From Haliclona indistincta (lineage: Eukaryota > Porifera > Demospongiae > Haplosclerida > Chalinidae), in the NCBI GenBank assembly GCA_964017065.1, contig OZ024783.1:6304093-6368092 (forward strand): a stretch of 64,000 nt of DNA, given 5' to 3'. Made by a program: the position numbers and the translations under genes. The notes beneath the pieces were generated by a model. That model saw only the letters and a program-made list of their open reading frames with translations. It did no database searches and was not told where the DNA came from. Positions 1-11,300 of this stretch are shown here, in pieces (position 1 is the first letter of the stretch; each line of letters begins with the position of its first letter).

Positions 1-861
1 AATCTCACTGTATCATAATATTCATTGTATCTTATTCACATTATCTAATATTATCAACATGATTTAACTCATTAACATAATCCCAGATAAGAGTACCGTA
101 ACCACCACCCATGAGCCGAGGGTTAATCATGTACATGGTAACTACACGAGTATCTTGCAAGTCTACGCACGATCAGCAGTGTTACTAAAAAGTTTAAAAT
201 TCTTAATTGAACAAGGACAGTAAATCACCTGTAAGACGACTGCTGGATTCAAAATCCACAAGAAAAATTACTCTAAAACCGCAATACAAGGCAAGCACTG
301 CACTGTTTAAAGTTAAAAACTGTTGGTCTTTGTCTGCAGGGTTTAAACTGTACCTACGACCTAAACAGCACCGCAGATATTTTCAACTACGTACAGCACA
401 TAATCTAAAAAAATATCTATGTAGCACAGAGCCGATTACTAAATGACAACTTGTACTAATCGTTAGTTTTGTTCTAACTGAGAGGTTGGGTTGTGGGACA
501 AGACTCCATTGAGCCTTAATAATGATACGCCTATCAGTGTACACAATAAGAATATAGTATATACTGATATTCCGCACATGCAAGGAACAAGGTAGGTCCA
601 CACTGGGTTGGGTTATTTTAAGACCTCCACTGATGAATATTCAGTTCTGAGTTCCGTATCCGGTCACGTGAGCCGAAAGAGGCGGGGCTTAAACCCGCGT
701 GTTTTTAAGAAGAGAAACCAAGACAGCAGTGAGTGAAGCATGATGATTTAATTCTGTGTGCTAAACAGAACTAAAGCACTAACCCAGTATTTAGTATTAC
801 TGGGTTAGTTAGTTGCTGGAGTGTATTTGTATTTGCTGCAATTTGCACTTTCCTAGTTAGT
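1..861. other. Left-edge spacer, no gene recognised
   Basis: I see no coding exon here. Short open frames on both strands lack family resemblance and flanking splice signals. The stretch is AT-rich spacer and may belong to the long intron of the minus-strand MAP3K gene that starts at 6774. Confidence 0.4.
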
Positions 862-1019
862 ACAGTGGAACCTCTCTAAGGCGGACACCATTGGGACCAA
901 CAAAATTTTTCATTATAGAGAGGGTGTCCTCTGGTCAGGGGTTTATTATACATTGTGTGGGTTATAACATTATTTGGGATTCAGCTGTCAGTTATAGTGG
1001 GATGAGGGGTGTCAACTGT
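862..1019. mobile_element. Pogo/Tigger-like MITE
   Basis: The left end reads TACAGTGGAACCTCTCTAAG and continues into a GGACACC motif. The right end reads GGGGTGTCAACTGTA, giving imperfect terminal inverted repeats that end in TA. The same end sequence recurs at 20377 and in the tandem array at 19.0 kb. The TACAGTGGAACCTCTCTAA end is typical of pogo/Tigger-type DNA transposons, and no transposase is present, so this is a non-autonomous derivative. The right boundary is less certain than the left. Confidence 0.5.
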
Positions 1020-1057
1020 ATCTTTCGTTTTTATATCACAGGTACACACTAGTAGTC

Positions 1058-1225
1058 ATGGTTCCTGTTGAGCTAGCTGTCACAGTAGTGGCTGTGCTGA
1101 CTATCAAGGCATTGCTGGAGTTCATCAGAGAACAGACAGAGTTACTAGAGGTGTTGGTCGCTGCACCAGTACAAGAAACGGACCAACGCGAGGCTGTCTA
1201 CAGACCAATGATACCAGGCAAATGA
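1058..1225 (+). CDS. Possible small single-pass membrane protein or exon (55 aa)
   Basis: An ATG-initiated 55-codon frame lies 18 bases after a pyrimidine-rich stretch ending in CACAG, which could be a splice acceptor. The product begins with a hydrophobic segment (residues 2-20, VPVELAVTVVAVLTIKALL) followed by an acidic helix-like region and a short tail. I do not recognise it. It could be the coding exon of a small membrane protein, an exon of a larger gene, or chance. Only RNA evidence would settle it. Confidence 0.2.
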   Translation: MVPVELAVTVVAVLTIKALLEFIREQTELLEVLVAAPVQETDQREAVYRPMIPGK

Positions 1226-1886
1226 ACAAAAAACACAGCTGCTAGCTGTAGAGGCACCCCGACAATCCTTACTTGAGTCAACCAATCAAAACCTATATCT
1301 CATAATGATTCACAATGTATCTGACTTGATCTACAATGTAGCTTATCACTGATTTTTCATTATAAGGAACAATAAATCTCCACGTTAACTGAATCAACAA
1401 CTATTTACAAGCTCGTCTCCTTAATACATCTCCTTCGTCTCTCTATGTTCTATCTGTCTATCCATAAGAGCAGTATCCTCGAGCTCCCTGGGCTACAAAA
1501 CGGTTAATCCAAGGCACCTCAGCAGTACGCGATATAACCTCGGAGGTTAATTTTACTGCCCTCGGTTATATTGCATACCGCTTCAGTAACCATGGGTTAG
1601 TACAATTTCCAAGGCTGGCTTTCTACAGCCTGTCAACAATCTTTGTACAAACAAGAAGAGCACGCTAGTACAACGAAGCTGGTAGTTGTTTGCAGTTATT
1701 ACATAGTACGTCATCTTTGACCAATCGGATTGCTCTATTCGAGGGCATTAATGTAGGTTATTGACCGCGCGTAGCGTCTTCTATAGCAACAGACCGTTGC
1801 GTCTTTGCGAGTTTGAAAAATTCGCGATGTTATTGCGCTCACAGTGATGAACTATGTAATAAATCATTTATTGCCCTACACAACTC

Positions 1887-2008
1887 GGGCATTAACCGAC
1901 ATTAATGACCTCGGGAAAGTCGGTCGCCCTCGTACAGTCTCGGGCTGCGCCCTCGACCGTTACTCGGGCGACCGACTTTCCCGCGGTCATTAATGTCGGT
2001 TAATGCCC
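1887..2008. repeat. Foldback element with 43-bp arms
   Basis: Positions 1887-1929 and 1966-2008 are near-perfect reverse complements (arms beginning GGGCATTAACCGACATTAAT) around a 36-bp loop. The loop itself contains smaller CTCGGGC/GCCCTCG pairs. It would form a long cruciform or hairpin. Similar CTCGG-rich fragments at 1545-1600 and 1736-1760 look like relatives of the same element. Confidence 0.75.
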
Positions 2009-2139
2009 TCGCGTGAGGGCAATAACTAATACTAATTTAATTTTATGCTATGCAGTTTAGACTGTTTTAAAACAGTAAACTAAACAGACAAACTTTATAT
2101 ACTACAAATGAAGACAGCAGACTAACTGTAGTAATACTG

Positions 2140-2946
2140 CTACTAACTCAAGTAGAGTAATATGATAGTATGTGTATACTATAGATGCTACTATCTCAAG
2201 TAGTGTAATATGATAGTATGTGTATACTATAGATGCTACTAACTCAAGTAGAGTAATATGATAGTATGTGTATACTATAGATGCTACTATCTCAAGTAGA
2301 GTAATATGATAGTATGTGTATACTATAGATGCTACTATCTCAAGTAGAGTAATATGATAGTATGTGTATACTATAGATGCTACTAACTCAAGTAGTGTAA
2401 TATGATAGTATGTGTATACTATAGATGCTACTATCTCAAGTAGTGTAATATGATAGTATGTGTATACTATAGATGCTACTAACTCAAGTAGTGTAATATG
2501 ATAGTATGTGTATACTATAGATGCTACTAACTCAAGTAGAGTAATATGATAGTATGTGTATACTATAGATGCTACTATCTCAAGTAGTGTAATATGATAG
2601 TATGTGTATACTATAGATGCTACTATCTCAAGTAGTGTAATATGATAGTATGTGTATACTATAGATGCTACTATCTCAAGTAGAGTAATATGATAGTATG
2701 TGTATACTATAGATGCTACTAACTCAAGTAGAGTAATATGATAGTATGTGTATACTATAGATGCTACTAACTCAAGTAGAGTAATATGATAGTATGTGTA
2801 TACTATAGATGCTACTATCTCAAGTAGAGTAATATGATAGTATGTGTATACTATAGATGCTACTATCTCAAGTAGAGTAATATGATAGTATGTGTATACT
2901 ATAGATGCTACTATCTCAAGTAGAGTAATATGATAGTATGTGTATA
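2140..2946. repeat. 48-bp satellite, 17 units
   Basis: Seventeen head-to-tail units of 48 bp, with core AATATGATAGTATGTGTATA followed by CTATAGATGCTACT. Length is invariant, and units differ almost only at two sites: AACTC versus ATCTC, and GTAGAG versus GTAGTG. All four combinations of the two sites occur. Each unit contains short dyads (AGTAT/ATACT). Stop codons in all frames make a coding role unlikely. It lies upstream (plus-strand sense) of the MAP3K exons and probably in that gene's long intron. Confidence 0.95.
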
Positions 2947-4427
2947 CACGACTACAATCATGAATATCTAAAAGTTCACTTGAAATCGTGTCCTCAAAAC
3001 CCGACCAACGCCCACATGTACATAATATACAAACTCTCTATACATAGAGGGAGGGGTCATGTACAAGTAATGTACAGGGGTCATGTACAATAAAAGACCA
3101 AAATTATTTTAAATTAGTCACGTGTTACAGAGGGACCCCCCAGTCAATTTCGAGTAACTATTGAGTCACGGTAGCGAGGTAGCTCGGCGAGGCAGCTCGG
3201 CACAAGTAAGGTCAGAGCACTCTCCTTCTCCTGTGAAACTGTTTCGTGGTGTCTATATACATCGTAAGTGCCTTGGCTTTCTATTTAATCCCAAGCCAGC
3301 CAATGATGTTGCTGCCTTGGGGCTATCTATTTGAGCCTAAGCTAACTAATGGTGTCTACAATAAATTTGTGGATTGCATACAACATTAAAGATGGTGTTT
3401 ATAAAGGCACAGTGATAAGTTCCTTTACTTTGTCATGCTTTTGCCTGAAATGTGCTAATGAGGTCTTTCATACATGTTAGCACATGTCCACATGTTTAGT
3501 AATCTACAATAATTTTTATGTAACACAAATTTTCTGACACGTGCAATTTTGGCGCTAGTCTTGCCCAGTGCCGCCAAAGCTTGGCGAGACTAGGTGATAG
3601 GCGCAACTCTGGGTCATGTAGAATCCAGATAAACAATCAAAGGGCTGGAACATGTACTGGTGAAGAGAATGAATATCATTAACTTGATACAAGCGAGGAA
3701 AACCCCGTTACCAATCATCAGTTGCAAGCTGTACATGTTGATTGTACTGTCTGTCCCATCAAAACTGTCAGTGGAATTTAGCTAGTCGCGTCCATACATC
3801 ACGTCAAATGAACTCGTACAACACAAATCAGGATGATCAGATGTACAGCATAATTGTACATTGAATTCATCGAACACAGAAAAGAAAATGTTACAACTTT
3901 TATCAGAGAAAAGACACGTAGTCAGTGTCTAATCTAGACCAGCGCTAGAGTCAAATTGTGCATATCAAAAAAAATTGTGTTACAAAACTGGTATTTTTAA
4001 GGCATAATAATTTATGGTATATTTATTCCATATGGACAGACCTTTGGTTACAAGTACAATAGACACATGTTGACAAAAACACCCTCGCACAACCTGCTTG
4101 GGATGTATAATACATCGGTTTTTACGGTAAAATAAATCTCGTAAAACCCTCCTTTTCATCATATAATGATACTATAATCCTATTTATTTATTATCACCCT
4201 ATGAGTGACTGAAAACGGAAAATTAGCTCAGGATAAACATACGAAGCAATAATAACTAATTTATCTGTTGCTCCCGGAGTCCGCACCGTTGCTTATTTCA
4301 TGGACCGACCCTAATACACACAACTAAAATTTCTGTTGCAGACAAAGCTTTGAAAAAAATGATAGACACTTGTACTGCATGTATTTGGAATTAAAAAAAT
4401 ATTTCCTACTCTCTCTCTCATAGCACA
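2947..4427. other. Spacer, no gene recognised
   Basis: I found no exon with family resemblance on either strand. If the MAP3K gene at 4626-6774 is intact, this is intron, and the exons for its central and kinase domains must lie here undetected or left of the window. Confidence 0.4.
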
Positions 4428-4562
4428 ATGCTCAAGTGCATGATCATAGCTGGAACGTGCATTACATATGCTTTTATCATTTTTATTTTGAAGTGGAGGA
4501 AGAAGAGGAAGAGGAGATCAATTGAAGAGACAAGCAATGACATTGGTCAACTAGTATTATAA
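4428..4562 (+). CDS. Possible small type-III membrane protein (44 aa)
   Basis: An ATG follows a strong acceptor-like tract (CTCTCTCTCATAG) by four bases. The 44-residue frame has a clear hydrophobic span (MIIAGTCITYAFIIFIL) followed by a dense basic cluster (KWRKKRKRR) and an acidic/polar tail. That layout fits a single-pass protein with its C terminus in the cytosol. It sits on the opposite strand in the presumed MAP3K intron. No family recognised; chance is a real alternative. Confidence 0.25.
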   Translation: MLKCMIIAGTCITYAFIIFILKWRKKRKRRSIEETSNDIGQLVL

Positions 4563-4625
4563 CATACCAGCCCATCCCAACAATAATTATTATTATTATC
4601 AACAACTGTATAATTATATACTCAC

Positions 4626-5046
4626 TGCTTTCAGCTCATCGCCTTGTTTCGTTTCCCGCGCCTTCCTCAATTGCTTGAGGAATTGTTCTTTGTGCTGTTT
4701 TCTGAGTAAGCACAAGAGAGAATGATTGGGAAGTGAGTGAGTGAATGAGTGAGTGAGTGAGTGAGTGAGTGAGTGAGTGAGTGAGTGAGTGGGTGAGTGG
4801 GTGAGTGAGTAAGTGGGTGAGTGAGTGAGTAAGTGGGTGAGTGAGTAAGTGGGCGAGTGGGTGAGTGAGTGAGTGAGTGAGCGAGTGAGCGAGAGAGTGA
4901 GTGAGTGAGTGAGTGAGTGAGTGAGTGAGTGAGTGAGTCAATGAGAGAGTGAGTGAGTCAATGAAATAGCGAGTGATCAAGGATAGGTAATGAGCATGGA
5001 TGGTCAAACGAAATAAGTTGAGTGATTATAAAAAATATGGTAAGTA

Positions 5047-5113
<67 letters not shown>

Positions 5114-6774
5114 TGCTTACCTCGATGTAGTCTGCATCTCGCGAAGAAGAGATTTAAATCTTGACTCGAGCGATGGCGATTCCTCGCCACTCTCAGACAC
5201 CAGGCTGTTGCCCTCACTGTCGATATAATATCGAATGTACGTGTAGCACGCCAGCGAGAGTTGGAGCTGGAATAAGAAGCGAAAAAGCGATTATCAAAAA
5301 TTGAAACCTCAGAAGATATGAACAAAATAAAAAATCAATTGCCTATGGACCGGAGTTGCTATTTGCTGGTACAAACTAAAGATTATGTACAGTAGTATGC
5401 AAAATTTAAGCGTGGTATCATAGCAACGCTAAAATTAGTACATGTACAGGGATATTGAAAAATCACTAAAATTTGTAATGGTGAATGCAAAATTTAAGCG
5501 TGGTATTAATTTTTAGCAACGTTCAAATTAGTACAGGGATTTTGTAAAATCACTAAAATTTGTATCATTGACTTTAAGGTAATAAAATTCAGTTTTTGAA
5601 CAAAAATCCAGGATCGTTTTTTTGGACATGTATAAGTTTTATAGTTATTTGTCTTTTGAACTGTTCAAAATTTATAAACATATTATTTTTATAAAATTCG
5701 AAATATAACAAGTTATTTTTTGTCTTTTTTGAAATGGAATTGTTTAAAATTTTCTCACACACAGACTTTCACATTAATTTTGTCGCATAGTTGTAGTGTG
5801 TGAAATATTAATATATGTTTTGCAGTATTTGCAGTACAGCGTGCTTAGTGTACCATAGCAACCTCGAACAAATAATTGATGGTCCAATACAGGGCACAGA
5901 TGTTCCGCAACAACTGTGGAACAATACCGGTATTGAAACATTATACACACGTTGACAATCCACAATACACATGCTCAATGCCCAATGTATGAATAGCAGC
6001 CAAAGTAGTAGGAAGCTACACTTAAAATAGCACAGTAAGTACGCTATTGCAGTTTGCTTTTCGTAACGTCTACAAAGTACAAAAACAGTTTTTATAAAAA
6101 GGAAGAATGTACACATTTACATGTATATGTACAAATACACAAATGTACACATCTTACCTACATGTTTGCTTATTAATAACTGCTGGTTTATTAAATACAA
6201 GTTCTAGTACAATATGCATTGTGCTCACATCTTGTTGGTCTTCGGCTGCCTTTATGTTACGACCAGACTGATGTTCTTCGTCCACATACGTCACAATGTT
6301 CTGTCGCATGTCAAAGCTCTCTCGCAGCCCCAGTTGGTAGAAGAGGTTTGCTTGCCGTGAGCGATCAGTCACATCTGCAACAGCTACGCTGGCGGAGTAG
6401 AACTTGTCCAGAGCTTTGGTGTCGCCAAAATCCATTTTCTCGAAAAGAATCACCTCAAGATCATACCGTAAATCGTCTGCAGCTGATTTCAAAGCATCCA
6501 GTGCCTTTCGTCCTTCTTTCGTGTCTGGAAATATAGCTGCTAGCGTCTGCCGTTGTCTACATTTTCTAAGAGTACCGCCACTTTTGGTGGGCGGCAATGT
6601 ACCAGTAACGGTAACAGAGCCAGCAGTTCCTCTTCTTGACACCGGAGGAGACGACATGGTTGCACGTGTGTTTATCTGGACTTGTTCAGTATTTGAATAT
6701 CCTATAGAGTGGCTTTTCTTTCCTGATTTCAGTCTTGCAACAGCAAAATGCGGCTTATTATTTGATGTCGCCAT
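4626..6774 (-). CDS. ASK1/MAP3K5-like kinase, N-terminal exons only
   Basis: Three exons are supported: 6774-6229 (phase 0), 5266-5121 and 4701-4626, which join in one frame. The first exon starts MATSNNKPHF. Its second half resembles the ASK-family (MAP3K5/6/15) N-terminal thioredoxin-binding region, notably MDFGDTKALDKFYSASVAV and RQANLFYQLGLRESFDM. Exon 2 contains SRFKSLLREMQTTS and exon 3 QLRKARETKQGDEL, both matching the start of the ASK TRAF-binding region. The donor after exon 1 is taken as GAT|GTGAGC because it restores phase; a second GTAAG donor lies at 6156-6157. ASK kinases sense oxidative stress and activate p38/JNK cascades. The kinase domain was not found and should lie left of the window. 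The start is divergent from iRhom across 120 bp. Confidence 0.8.
4736..4935. repeat. (GTGA)n tetranucleotide repeat
   Basis: A degenerate GAGT/GTGA tetranucleotide tract with GGTG and GCGA variants. It lies in the intron between MAP3K exons 2 and 3. The long open minus frame across it (Ser-Leu-Thr-His repeats) is a by-product of the repeat. Confidence 0.95.
5050..5111. repeat. (TG)n dinucleotide repeat
   Basis: A nearly pure TG tract ending only a few bases from the minus-strand splice donor of MAP3K exon 2 (donor at 5119-5120). On the MAP3K transcript it is a (CA)n tract at the very start of the intron. Intronic CA repeats near donors can affect splicing in other animals, so an effect here is conceivable but untested. 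Confidence 0.95.
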
Positions 6775-6894
6775 GATGTTAACACGCCTACGCCGCGCCC
6801 ATTCAGTTAATTAGACTAAGTAGTTATAAATTTCTTACCGAGCCCGCCCTTGACCTCTGTACTTCGGCTCGGATCCACAACCTCGTCCTCAGCT
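6775..6894. promoter_or_regulatory. Bidirectional promoter between MAP3K and iRhom
   Basis: Only 120 bp separate the two start codons (MAP3K minus at 6774, iRhom plus at 6895). The interval has a GC-rich part on each side of an AT-rich centre (AGTTATAAATTTCTTA, around 6823-6838). A TATA-like TTATAAAT core is readable. Both 5' UTRs must be very short or overlap the partner's first exon. Confidence 0.6.
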
Positions 6895-8050
6895 ATGGCA
6901 GATTCTGGCGTGAGGCCGGGAGAAGAAGTTGCTGCCAAGCCTCCCAAGAGCAAGGCTATAGCAATACTCCGCTCTATACCCCGCTACGTGTGGATCGTCT
7001 TGTCTTTTGTCGTCAAGTTCATAGCGAGGTGAGAATACTAGTTTCCATTCTTGTGTGACCACGACGCGCCGGAGCATAATGTCTATATATACCTCGCCTA
7101 TCTGTGCATGTTAGGGGGGAAGGAGGTAGGCATAAAGCTGAGTTTAAGAAGTAGACAGAAATTAGACAAAGTGTGGGTGGGACCTAATATGTTTACTACC
7201 CACGGCATGCTTGACTGATTGCCTTAGCAGCAAGATTAGAAATGTGAGCCCCAGCTAGCTTGCACTTTCTAATAAGCTTCACAGATACCTATTAGCTACA
7301 AGTACTACATACAAAACAACACACACGCACATTACATGTAGATTTAGTGAATGATTATTGATGGCAACATTTTCAACTTTCAAGTCAAAAGACACCAAAT
7401 GTGTCAGATTTAAAAACACTGCTGTTTTTTCTGTAGCAAGGTGTTGGAATGTCTTGGGTTGTTGATGACTGTCCAGCAGCATCAGTTCTGGAATGCCGTT
7501 CAGCTGAAGAGAGTCATCGCCGACTTCAAGTCTATGATAAAGTACTGTGACGACCGCGCCATTGAAATTCCAACAGTACCGATTGCTCTGGACTCAGCCC
7601 TGCGCCAAGCAGATCATGGTGAGGACCTGGGTACCTGGATTTATATGCTAAATGTCTACACAGTCACGGTGTCTGTCTGAATGTGATACAAAACTCCATT
7701 TTTGCCTGACAACATGTACTTGATATATGGAATGTGAAAGTGTCCATGTAGCTCCATTATAGAAGTTCAATATAGAAGTGCTCGTCTATACGCATGTAAG
7801 CTTTTTGTGTTTCTAATGGACGCTACTTGGTGTTAGACAGAGAGGTCTAAATGCATAAGAGAAGCCTTAGCTGGAGCTGGTGAAACCTGTTTTTTCTGCT
7901 TCTGTTACTAGCACATACACACTGTACCAGTACGTATCTTGAGCATAATGTTTTTTGTAGTGTAAAGCATACTGGTTTAGCTGTAGGTGTCTTGTTATAT
8001 GTAGGAGGTCCTGATCTACAGGAATTAATCATTGTAATGCTGAAGTCTTA

Positions 8051-8117
<67 letters not shown>

Positions 8118-8310
8118 CACACGCACACACACACACAGTACGTAGGTATAGTGATGATAAACAGGGCACACACAAATTAACAAACCTTCGCTCCACCCCT
8201 TTTAGCGCCTGGGTACGAGGCTAGTATTGATGATGAACAGGGCACACACACACGCACACACACACAGTAGGTAGTAATAATGAACAGGGCACACGAAAAT
8301 TAACACACAT

Positions 8311-8342
<32 letters not shown>

Positions 8343-11300
8343 TCGCGCACACACACACACACACACACAGTGACTCAATTCTCTATTGTCTACAACATAC
8401 TCATGTTAGCATTATCAAAGGTATGTACTGTGCAGGTTACATTATACATATACAGTGGTTAATACACACTGTAGGTTGTTAGTTAGTCATCTTACTAGTA
8501 TTCCTAAGCTGTCTTGTACACATGATATCATTGCTTGTTGTACACGTGTTTAGAATATTGACCGAGTATTGTTTGCTGTTGTGCGTGTGTGTCATAGCCT
8601 TTTGCTATAACAGCAGCCAACTTAGAATGTAGACCTGGTCATTGCCTGGTCTACAGTGGGACCTACCTGATTAGAGAGGTGTCTTGCAAAAAAATCAGGG
8701 TTTGTTATGTATGCAAAGCACTTTAAAGTGGATTATTTTTTGTAGAACGGACAACAAAAATATTCTAATACCGTAACTAATTTTTTTCGTTCCATATAAA
8801 TTTTTTTCTGAAATTTTCCGATCTACAGTATAACAACCGCCCTGTCTAATGTAACCAGCTGCAAAATATGTAGCTTTGTGTAACCATTAAATTCACCTGC
8901 ACTGTATCTTTTTTTCCACAGCTATCCATGCTGAGTTTGTTGAGATTTGTGAACTGAACTATATCAGTATTAAGCAGCTTACCAAACCAATCCCCCCGAC
9001 AACTGCTAACGCTAGGCCCACCAGATATCCATCATTCTTGATGAGGAACGTCGGGATACCGTCAATTCGTGGACAGCGTCAAGTTGGGGTAGATGCAGGC
9101 ACTGATGATGTGGATGGTTGTGAAGAGACTGACGGTGCTGGGACACCGCTTTTTAAAGAGGAGCATGCGTCTAAGGTCAAAGTGAAACCGATTGGGAAGG
9201 TCCACACGGGCAGACTGAGTACGAAGATCGAGGAGGAAGACGAAGGGTATGGCGGCTTTTGCAATGCTCTTGTCTACCTGCTGAAAGGAGTGGTGAGCTA
9301 GATAATTATTGCGTTACACTACACAACTTTCAATGTTCCTACGTTTGTGACAGATTACCCAGCGTATCTGTCACTAGCGCTCTGCGTGGGTAGTGATACT
9401 GTGTTAGTACGAGACGAACTGCGGGACAGTTTGTCACATCACAATGTTATTCCGCACACAGCATAGTTTTTGACACATTGCGTGATTTTGCTACAGGCAA
9501 CTGTCCCCTGTGTGTAAAAAAGTAAGCATAAGCATCCCTACATTTGCAGCCTAGTCGAGCGCATGGTCTTAGAGAATTTCATATAACTTTTGCATGCAAA
9601 ATGAATGTTGGGCTACATGTATCGATCATTGTTCAAGCAATGATGGATCAAGTGTAGTCCAGTGATCAGTGATACTGATTATGTAGGGATACTTGGCTTA
9701 GTGTCACCCGTCTAGCGTTGTTTCTTTCGGTTTTTTTTTATTCCATTACTTTGCTAACATCTCATTGTAGTGGAAGTCTATTACCGAGTCTATTACCGAG
9801 TCTTTCGAGGTGGCGACTGTCTCGATTGAAGATGTACAACCGGAGTTCCATGTCGGCAAGAAGAGTTTCGGTCTTGACTCAGACAGTGTCGTACCAAAAT
9901 CAGTGGTACAGGTAAGTAGTTAACAGAGTATTAATTTTTATTGTCAAAATTAATTTTAATGCTGACAATATTATTATAATTATTATGTGCATACCTTTTC
10001 TGTTGAGAAATTTTATTTTATTTTCAGGTTGACGGCAGAACGTCAATAAGTTCATCAGATCATGTGGATAGACCTGTATTGGTATGTTATCTGTTAGTAG
10101 AGTAGGTTGCTAGTGGTGGGTGTATGAGTGAGTGAGAGGGGTGAGCAAGTGAGCAAAGCAAGTGAGTGAGTGAGCAAGTGAGTGAGTGCGTGAGTGAGTG
10201 AGTGAGTGAGTGAGTGAGTGAGTGAGTGAGTGGGTGAGTGAGTGAGTGAGTGAGTGAGCGAGTGAGTGAGTGAGTGAGTGAGTGGGTGAGTGGGTGAGTG
10301 GGTGAGTGAGTGAGTGAGTGAGTGAGTGAGTGAGTGAGTGAGTGAGTGGGTGAGTGAGTGAGTGAGTGAGCAAGTGGGTGAGAAAGTGAGCGAGTGGGTG
10401 GAAAGTGAGCGAGTGGGTGAGTGAGTAAGCGTTCAAATGAGTGAGCAAGTGATTGAGTGAGTGAGCATTTAAATGAATGAGTGAGTGTGTAAAGGAGGGA
10501 GAGAATGAGGTAGTGAGTGAGTGTGTGATATGTCTATTATTATTCTTATTTCTCTCTAGTCTAAGGATGATCATGATGACATGATGTTCTTCGGAGTCCC
10601 TCGTAGAGCCCCTCGTAGAGTTCATCGTAAGAAACACGTCACGCCCATAGTGAAGGGTGTCACTCAAATTGATGGAGATGAAACAGATGGTCCTGATTTC
10701 ATGAAAATAGGTGAGTTACAACTAAGTGTTGATTATTATAATTATTGTTAAAACATTTTTACTATGTAATAATGTTAATGTTATAATGTTACTATGTTTG
10801 TTTCCTCTCTATTTAACTTTACTCGTTTGCCTTGTTTCTATGTTATAATTATTTTATGGGAAATTTTTTCACATAATTCAACAGGCATTAACTATTAATT
10901 TATGATATTTGCAGATGAAACAAAATTTTATGCTCCAAAGTTATAATGGTTATAGTCTCGTCCCCAGACCACACCCTCTGCTGTGCAGTTGGTCTGGCCG
11001 CCGAGCTCGATTTTCCTGGGTTGAACGAAAGTAATGATTACGTAACAGACGCGTGCTTGTAAAGAAAAATGGCGGCACAAAGTTTTAATAAACTTGCTGT
11101 AACTAGAGACTAGCTATCCACGCAGTCTATAGAGCACAAAGAAACACTGTATGTCATTAGCTGTTTGTGTTATCACCGGGTAGTTGTTTTCTGCAACCAA
11201 TGTAGCCACACCCACATGGTATACTGCCACATACAATTGTTCCTTCTAATGTTGAATTCAACAATGTACGTCAGAGTCTTGTTAGGCTGTTTTTGAGTGG

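Noticed and set aside
2140..2946. CRISPR-like repeat array
   Set aside because: Units are contiguous 48-bp copies without unique spacers, in a eukaryotic context. It is a satellite.
4636..5007. 123-codon minus-strand frame of Ser-Leu-Thr-His repeats
   Set aside because: It is the translation of the GTGA tetranucleotide tract. Only its end near 4626-4701 overlaps a real MAP3K exon, in a different frame.
5022..5325. Cys-Val and Thr-His repeat frames over the TG tract
   Set aside because: Dinucleotide-repeat artefact. The MAP3K exon at 5121-5266 uses another minus-strand frame.
6158..6228. Longer MAP3K exon 1 ending at the GTAAG donor near 6156
   Set aside because: This donor would put exon 2 in a frame without ASK similarity. 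The GTGAGC donor at 6228-6227 keeps the conserved frame. It may be an alternative splice form.
10110..10667. 185-codon minus-strand frame with Leu-Thr-His-Ser repeats
   Set aside because: Repeat artefact over the GAGT tract in iRhom intron 5, antisense to iRhom exon 6.
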